DNA of 64,000 nt from Halichoerus grypus (taxonomy: Eukaryota > Chordata > Mammalia > Carnivora > Phocidae), in assembly GCF_964656455.1 (NCBI RefSeq), contig NC_135712.1, positions 66,717,239 to 66,781,238 of the forward strand, read 5' to 3'. Position numbers and translations under genes: made by a program. Numbering within the stretch: the first letter of the stretch is position 1; each line of letters starts with the position of its first letter. The notes under the pieces were generated by a model. It did no database searches and was not told the DNA's origin. It saw only the letters and a program-made list of their open reading frames with translations. Shown here in pieces: positions 63,001 to 64,000 of this stretch.

Positions 63001-64000
63001 CATTACACTGTATGTTAACTAACTGGAATTTAAATAAAAACTTAAAAAAAAAAAGTCTAAGGACTATCAGCCTATGTGAAAGGAAAATCCAGAGAGGGGG
63101 TAATGGTGACAGGTAGGAGGAGAGCACTCCAGGGGGCCGGAGAGTAGGAGCATGACAGCCTGCAGTGATGGCCAAATACTTCTCTGGACAAAGGATCAGG
63201 GGCAGGATAAAGGACTCTGGAGCCCTGACCTGATTGTGGGTAATGCAGAGTCATCCAAATGGCTTCCTGGAACTACTCCCATTCCTGCCTCATGGCTAAG
63301 ACACACACAGAAACCAGAACAGGGAGTTTGCGAAATCACCCCACAAAATAAGCTGGCAGTTTGAGGCAGAAAACACTTAAAAGAGGATATGGTAGTCTGC
63401 AAACTCTGCTGTCAGTTATGTCAACACATGACAAAGAATTTCCACATTCTACCTTCTGCAAGCACTCCCATACTTCTGCAGGTCTTCTGCAATCAAACAC
63501 CTCAGGAGCCCAGCACTCTCTGCCTCAGGCCATTAACCTGTACTAATCCCCCAGAGCAGGGAGGGACGGCGGCAGCAGTAGCCTGGAATGCCTCCAGGCT
63601 TTCGTGAACGCTTCTTCAAGTAATAATCAGGAAATAAAGTTCTATACACAATCTATGCTTCCCATACACGCCAAACCAGCCCAGGGACTGTTTAAAGGTG
63701 AACGAGAGAGTGTGTAAGAAGTTTGCTGAGTAGGAAAAGTGTGACAAGCCTGCTCATCTGAGTGAGACGACCATTACACTTCACCTAAGCAAAACTTTTA
63801 GCTTGAATGGATAAAATACTTAAGACTCACAGTGACTACTTTTGAGAGAAGATGATAGTGAAGGAATAAGGTACCAGAGAAGTTCTAATTTGTGATCTTT
63901 TCTCAAGAATAAATTATTACCAAGATTAAAAGGAATGTATTGACTTACCTGGAAAATATCTGCCTTGTCGTCAAATAGGCTGACAAAATATTTATAGTCA
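28237..64000 (-). CDS. HSPBAP1: HSPBAP1 (HSPB1-associated protein 1, JmjC family), 3' six coding exons; gene level
   Basis: In transcription order the coding exons are 64000-63949 (cut by the window edge), 46463-46327, 42164-41993, 38854-38771, 29014-28904 and 28776-28237. All junctions have AG/GT signals and compatible phases, giving about 364 residues of a protein that is 488 in human. From family knowledge, HSPBAP1 (PASS1) binds the small heat-shock protein HSPB1/HSP27 and has an FIH-like JmjC fold. The iron ligands are visible: HLD in TPCHLDSYG and the distal His in RHWWHYVES. The long introns, one of about 17.5 kb, are filled with repeats. Convergence with PARP14 agrees with mammalian gene order. 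Confidence 0.94.
28904..29014 (-). CDS. HSPBAP1: HSPBAP1 exon after the JmjC core
   Basis: The exon spans 37 codons, phase 0 on both sides, with acceptor gactcag and donor gtaggc. It codes EEDHQARVEEAITRMLVCAL and ends AWLNPTE. Confidence 0.94.
29480..29980 (+). mobile_element. L1 ORF2 fragment, + orientation
   Basis: The phrases 'tctgttcatcaaaaggcaac', 'aaaatgggcaaaagacatga' and 'ggtgggagtgcaaactggta' are L1 ORF2 3'-region wording in sense orientation. The frame is broken. Confidence 0.8.
30080..30415. repeat. Repeat-like spacer of the inverted repeat
   Basis: 'cacctacattattgaggata', 'taaagtcaactgattgtaaa' and 'aaaattaaccatcacatatg' match a common old L1-associated 3' sequence. I am not certain of the family. 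Confidence 0.45.
30416..30700 (-). mobile_element. L1 fragment, - orientation
   Basis: 'tttacattctcaccagcaat', 'ctgactcctccacatcttca' and 'gatagccatactggtgtgaa' are L1 ORF2 wording on the reverse strand. Confidence 0.75.
30735..31250 (+). mobile_element. L1 3' fragment, + orientation
   Basis: 'tggtatagccattcaatgga', 'atattattcagccataaaaa' and 'aacatataatgctgagtgaa' are L1 ORF2 3'-end and 3' UTR text in sense order. Confidence 0.8.
31385..31660 (-). mobile_element. L1 3' UTR fragment, - orientation
   Basis: 'ttaattgaagtataatcagt' and 'gattcaacagctctatacac' are old L1 3'-end wording read in reverse. Confidence 0.6.
32092..32293 (-). mobile_element. SINEC, - orientation
   Basis: It is a full reverse copy. 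The exact 16-bp target-site duplication 'aatatggtaggtttta' is at 32076-32091 and 32294-32309. Confidence 0.96.
32740..34860 (+). mobile_element. L1 fragment (ORF2 part), + orientation
   Basis: 'gtgggatttgttccagaaag', 'ggatgcccactatctccatt' and, later, 'atatagtgggatactacaga' place it in L1 ORF2 to near the 3' end. It is antisense to HSPBAP1, has no long ORF, and a SINEC splits it at 33061. Confidence 0.8.
33061..33252 (+). mobile_element. SINEC, + orientation, inside L1
   Basis: Head 'gcgcctgggtggctcagtca', tail AAATAAATAAATAAAATC(A)n. The exact 18-bp duplication 'aaagaaaaatcactagag' lies at 33043-33060 and 33253-33270. Confidence 0.97.
34884..34930 (+). repeat. G-rich tract, possible G-quadruplex
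   Basis: Several runs of three to five G separated by one to four bases follow in a row (for example ggggtggtagggggtcgggg). It sits just beyond the L1 body, where L1 3' UTRs often carry a polypurine tract. Confidence 0.6.
35304..35452 (+). mobile_element. SINEC (diverged, short), + orientation
   Basis: The head is 'ggggcacatgggtggctcag' with a diverged body ('agtgtccaactcttgatttc') and a CT-rich end. It lacks a normal AAATAAA tail and runs into AT-rich sequence. Confidence 0.85.
35453..35660. repeat. AT-rich low-complexity region with a perfect palindrome
   Basis: The stretch is almost pure A/T. At 35616-35635 and 35640-35659 there are 20-bp arms that are perfect reverse complements, separated by TACA. 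Confidence 0.9.
35732..35930 (+). mobile_element. SINEC, + orientation
   Basis: Head 'ggggtgcctgggtggctcag' and tail AAATAAATAAATAAAATC are both complete. Confidence 0.95.
36024..36057 (+). repeat. (TATC)n microsatellite
   Basis: About eight uninterrupted TATC units. Confidence 0.9.
36666..37161 (-). mobile_element. L1 3' UTR insertion, - orientation, with perfect target duplication
   Basis: The 15-bp duplication 'aagagggctactctt' lies at 36666-36680 and 37147-37161. Between them is a poly-T start, then carnivore L1 3' UTR text with two related halves ('gatgtagtgctccatgattc' and 'catataatgtattatttgtt'), joined by a CTT repeat and a T run. Confidence 0.92.
37185..37340 (+). repeat. MIR-like relic
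   Basis: 'cttatgtgccaggcactaga' and 'gcaagcaaggagacttaggg' follow MIR wording. Confidence 0.55.
37448..37638 (+). mobile_element. SINEC, + orientation
   Basis: The head is 'gggcgcctgggtggctcagt'. The duplication 'aaagaaaccaga' lies at 37431-37442 and 37639-37650. Confidence 0.95.
38771..38854 (-). CDS. HSPBAP1: HSPBAP1 exon, JmjC domain with distal iron-binding His
   Basis: The exon spans 28 codons, phase 0 on both sides, with acceptor cttttcag and donor gtactt. The product VLFVPRHWWHYVESIDPVTV continues to SINSWIEL. The second His in HWWHYVE is the distal Fe(II) ligand in JmjC proteins. Confidence 0.95.
39606..39790 (-). mobile_element. SINEC, - orientation
   Basis: A T run leads to a 'ctgaatgacccaggtgcccc' end. 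The usual AAGATTTATTT after the T run is lost. Confidence 0.88.
40132..40331 (+). mobile_element. SINEC, + orientation
   Basis: It is full length. The exact duplication 'aagaagggctactgca' is at 40116-40131 and 40332-40347, so it looks young. Confidence 0.97.
40500..41100 (+). mobile_element. L1 ORF2 3' fragment, + orientation
   Basis: 'ataacaagtgttggtgagga', 'ttaccacaggacccagcaat' and 'atctatggcaacattcttca' are L1 ORF2 wording in sense order. The frames are broken. Confidence 0.8.
41541..41736 (+). mobile_element. SINEC, + orientation
   Basis: The head is 'ggggcacctgggtggcttag'. The flanks are 'attgactgtg' and 'aatgactgtg'. Confidence 0.93.
41993..42164 (-). CDS. HSPBAP1: HSPBAP1 exon, JmjC domain middle part
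   Basis: This 172-bp exon starts with the last base of a split Arg codon and ends on a codon boundary. It codes KRWHLFPPEDTPFLYPTRIP, then YEESSVFSKINVVNPDLKRF and HMVTLNPGQ. The acceptor is tttaattag and the donor is gtaatg. Confidence 0.95.
42401..42981 (-). mobile_element. L1 3' insertion, - orientation, with perfect target duplication
   Basis: The 15-bp duplication 'agatcattctttctt' lies at 42401-42415 and 42967-42981. Between are a T-rich start, L1 3' UTR ('gttaacatacagtgtatcat') and the end of ORF2 in reverse ('tcatccacatcgttgcaaat', 'tatatataccacatctttat'). Confidence 0.93.
43660..43860 (+). repeat. MIR-family relic
   Basis: 'agagctggaagaactcttaa' and 'tagtggtggacccagaacta' follow MIR wording. 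Confidence 0.55.
43938..44502. mobile_element. Tigger-like DNA transposon with nested SINEC
   Basis: The left end CGGTCGACCCTTCAACAACA and the right end (CTCAAGGGTCAACTG, reverse CAGTTGACCCTTGAG) form imperfect terminal inverted repeats at a TA-like target. Inner text 'gggtttgaacggcatgggtc' is typical of a widespread Tc1/mariner-Tigger family. Confidence 0.75.
44084..44299 (-). mobile_element. SINEC, - orientation, inside the Tigger-like element
   Basis: It is a full reverse copy, diverged at the head ('ctacctaggaacc'). The duplication 'gcttacttta' is at 44074-44083 and 44300-44309. Confidence 0.92.
44690..45055 (-). repeat. L2 3' end relic
   Basis: 'ttcaaagcccatcacaaatg', 'tctgaaatctttcttaatct' and 'ctctcagggcagagacatgt' are L2 3'-end text in reverse. 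Confidence 0.65.
45817..45995. repeat. Local repeat pair, copy 1 (SINE-free)
   Basis: 'cataaataccatct', 'ggtagcagcaaagcctcttt' and 'tcttcctgcttttaaa' recur in the same order at 47463-47860. Copy 1 has no SINE at the homologous site. Confidence 0.75.
46266..46310 (+). repeat. (AC)n(TC)n simple repeat
   Basis: About a dozen AC units are followed by TCTCTC. Confidence 0.85.
46327..46463 (-). CDS. HSPBAP1: HSPBAP1 exon, JmjC domain with HxD iron ligands
   Basis: This 137-bp exon runs from phase 0 to a split codon, with acceptor aaaacag and donor gtaatg. It codes DVIWSDFGFPGRNGRESTLW, then IGSMGAHTPCHLDSYGCNLV and FQVQG. HLD provides the first two Fe(II) ligands. Confidence 0.95.
46950..47090 (+). 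mobile_element. L1 3' tail fragment, + orientation
   Basis: 'aaccactatattgtacactt' and 'tatactgtatgtcaactaac' are carnivore L1 3'-end wording; a closer copy occurs at 62912. Confidence 0.65.
47463..47860. repeat. Local repeat pair, copy 2 (split by a SINEC)
   Basis: It matches copy 1 at 45817-45995 up to 'ggggcttcctg', then resumes after the SINEC with 'gcttcctgcttttaaataaa'. Confidence 0.75.
47607..47815 (-). mobile_element. SINEC, - orientation, in local repeat copy 2
   Basis: It is a full reverse copy ending 'gccacccaggtgccc', flanked by 'ggcttcctgttttt' and 'ggcttcctgctttt'. Confidence 0.94.
47956..48076 (-). mobile_element. SINEC, truncated and old, - orientation
   Basis: 'atctacacccaatgtggggc' and 'gactaagccagccacgtgcc' are the head half of a reverse SINEC. 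The GAGAGA tract is missing. Confidence 0.8.
48082..48263 (-). mobile_element. SINEC, - orientation
   Basis: A T run and AGGATTTTATTCATTTGAGAG lead to 'gagccacccaggcatccc'. Confidence 0.93.
49740..50215 (+). mobile_element. Solo LTR (ERV1-like), copy A
   Basis: A TATA-like CCCTATAAAAACC at 50099, an AATAAA at 50166 and 'gatgggacgctgcctgattt' are arranged as in a retroviral LTR. The end resembles copy B at 54770. No internal viral genes are visible. The family is not assigned and the left edge is approximate. Confidence 0.6.
50860..50980 (+). repeat. MIR-like relic
   Basis: 'gtgtattatctcctttaatc' and 'atatgtggaaactaagggat' follow MIR wording. Confidence 0.6.
51520..51975. repeat. Second local repeat pair, copy 1 (split by a SINEC)
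   Basis: 'gttcattatgacttccagta', 'tttttaaaaattatgtgtga' and 'gaaggggacgcagg' have counterparts in the same order at 53275-53490. Confidence 0.5.
51600..51801 (+). mobile_element. SINEC, + orientation
   Basis: The head is 'gcgcctgggtggctcagatg', the tail is AAATGAATAAATAAAATC followed by an expanded AAAT-rich tract to 51855. 'aaatcacatatttc' flanks both sides (51586 and 51853). Confidence 0.94.
52260..52780 (-). repeat. L2 3' end, - orientation
   Basis: 'ttcaaaggctttgcatatgc', 'atcatctccttagagaaagc' and 'agaatatgagctccctgagg' are the L2 3'-end landmarks in reverse. Confidence 0.75.
53275..53490. repeat. Second local repeat pair, copy 2 (SINE-free)
   Basis: It aligns by eye with 51520-51975 through 'ttcattatgtcttctagtgt', 'tttttaaaaattacatgtgt' and 'aaagggaatgcaag'. 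Confidence 0.5.
54456..54497 (+). repeat. 21-bp tandem duplication
   Basis: Two adjacent 21-bp units, gctatcgtggaatacaagac plus g and gccatcgtggaatacaagat plus g, differ at two bases. Confidence 0.9.
54770..55137 (+). mobile_element. Solo LTR (ERV1-like), copy B
   Basis: 'gagatgggatgctgcccaat', a TTTAATAAA at 55080 and 'actgggttgaatttc' match the 3' part of copy A at 50150-50210. There are no internal viral genes between the copies, so this is not one provirus. Confidence 0.6.
56221..56384 (+). mobile_element. SINEC, + orientation (one half of an inverted pair)
   Basis: The shortened head is 'ggcacctggctcagtccgtt', the tail CAAATAAATAAAATC. Confidence 0.9.
56395..56618 (-). mobile_element. 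SINEC, - orientation (other half of the pair)
   Basis: It runs from ATTTATTTATTTGAGAGAGA to 'gattgagcacccaagtgcct', starting only about 10 bp after the previous, oppositely oriented SINEC. Confidence 0.9.
56625..56860 (-). mobile_element. Old L1 3' fragment, - orientation
   Basis: 'attttattgagataaaattt', 'agttttgacaaatgtataca' and 'aacacccatgatcaagatat' are old L1 3'-end wording in reverse. Confidence 0.65.
56914..57110 (+). mobile_element. SINEC, + orientation
   Basis: The head is 'gggtgcctgggtggctcagc', the tail AAATAAATAAAATC(A)n. Flanks 'gaaaatcgtttaatta' and 'gaaaactgtttaatta' are a target-site duplication. Confidence 0.95.
57716..57801. repeat. 26-bp hairpin (inverted repeat, 34-nt loop)
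   Basis: The left arm 57716-57741 ('ttttgagttggggtattctc' then agagcc) and the right arm 57776-57801 (ggctct then 'gagaacaccccaactcaaaa') pair with one mismatch. Confidence 0.92.
59935..60190 (-). mobile_element. Old L1 3' fragment, - orientation
   Basis: 'agctttattgaggtataact' and 'aagaaaccatcactataatc' are L1 3'-end wording in reverse. Confidence 0.65.
60215..60850 (+). mobile_element. L1 ORF2 fragment, + orientation
   Basis: 'atcaagaatgactatattct', 'gaaattagaaaccaacaaca' and 'attcccaaatatttggaaac' are L1 ORF2 wording in sense order. Confidence 0.65.
62128..62329 (-). mobile_element. SINEC, - orientation
   Basis: It is a full reverse copy with the exact duplication 'aaaacagggataatt' at 62113-62127 and 62330-62344. 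Confidence 0.97.
62912..63052 (+). mobile_element. L1 3' tail fragment, + orientation
   Basis: 'gatgagcactgggtgatcta', 'ctatgtggtacacctgaaac' and 'aattt(a)aataaaaac' plus a poly-A end are the carnivore L1 3' end. Confidence 0.8.
63949..64000 (-). CDS. HSPBAP1: HSPBAP1 exon (partial, cut by window edge)
   Basis: The donor is gtaagt at 63948. The last 17 codons read DYKYFVSLFDDKADIFQ and join in phase to DVIWSDF of the exon at 46463. The exon continues beyond 64000. Confidence 0.92.

Larger units (their letters stand above)
46464..63948 (-). other. HSPBAP1: HSPBAP1 intron (17.5 kb), repeat-rich
   Basis: No coding exon is recognised in this span. It holds the repeats listed separately. I see nothing to name at about 48270-49730, 50990-51510, 53500-54440, 55150-56210, 57130-57700, 57810-59700 (apart from a poly-A run near 57966), 61390-62110, 62340-62900 and 63060-63940. 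Confidence 0.6.

Noticed and set aside
63361..63607. Overlapping + strand frames near the window end
   Set aside because: Short, overlapping and unrecognised; nothing supports coding.

Overview
The window is mammalian genomic DNA, almost certainly from a carnivore. About 26 copies of a tRNA-Lys-type Can-SINE (SINEC) are scattered through it, with the head 'GGGGCGCCTGGGTGGCTCAGT' and an AAATAAATAAAATCTT tail, and carnivore-type LINE-1 3' ends are also present. The (CT)n tracts of the SINEs are short, which fits a non-canid carnivore (bear, seal, mustelid or felid) slightly better than dog. That last point is an inference.

Two protein-coding genes are present, in the tail-to-tail order I know from human 3q21. 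On the + strand, positions 393-22776 hold twelve consecutive coding exons of PARP14: KH-like region, macro1, macro2, macro3, WWE and the ADP-ribosyltransferase domain. The 5' exons lie upstream of the window. All exon phases join without a frameshift, giving about 1,541 residues of open frame. A likely poly(A) signal is at 23743. After a 4.4 kb intergenic gap, HSPBAP1 lies on the - strand, with its last six coding exons at 28237-28776, 28904-29014, 38771-38854, 41993-42164, 46327-46463 and 63949-64000. The last of these is cut by the window edge. These exons encode most of the JmjC domain, including the HxD...H iron ligands, and the acidic C-terminal tail.

The rest is intron and intergenic sequence built from repeats: SINECs with clear target-site duplications, L1 fragments on both strands, two Tigger-like DNA transposons, MER5- and hAT-like pieces, L2 and MIR relics, two related solo LTRs, and simple repeats.

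There is no bacterial-style system, CRISPR array or operon. The most interesting coding observation is in PARP14 macro1. The ADP-ribose-binding loop is altered (both Asn of the NAxN-type motif and the following Gly-Gly are Ser), directly after an in-frame 54-bp tandem duplication, while macro2, macro3, WWE and the ART triad look intact. The most interesting non-coding structures are a U6 snRNA 5' fragment inside an L1, a nearly identical ~100-bp inverted repeat at 29981/30732, a 26-bp hairpin at 57716-57801, a 20-bp perfect AT palindrome at 35616-35659, and two local pairs of paralogous repeats in which one copy carries a SINE and the other is an empty site.
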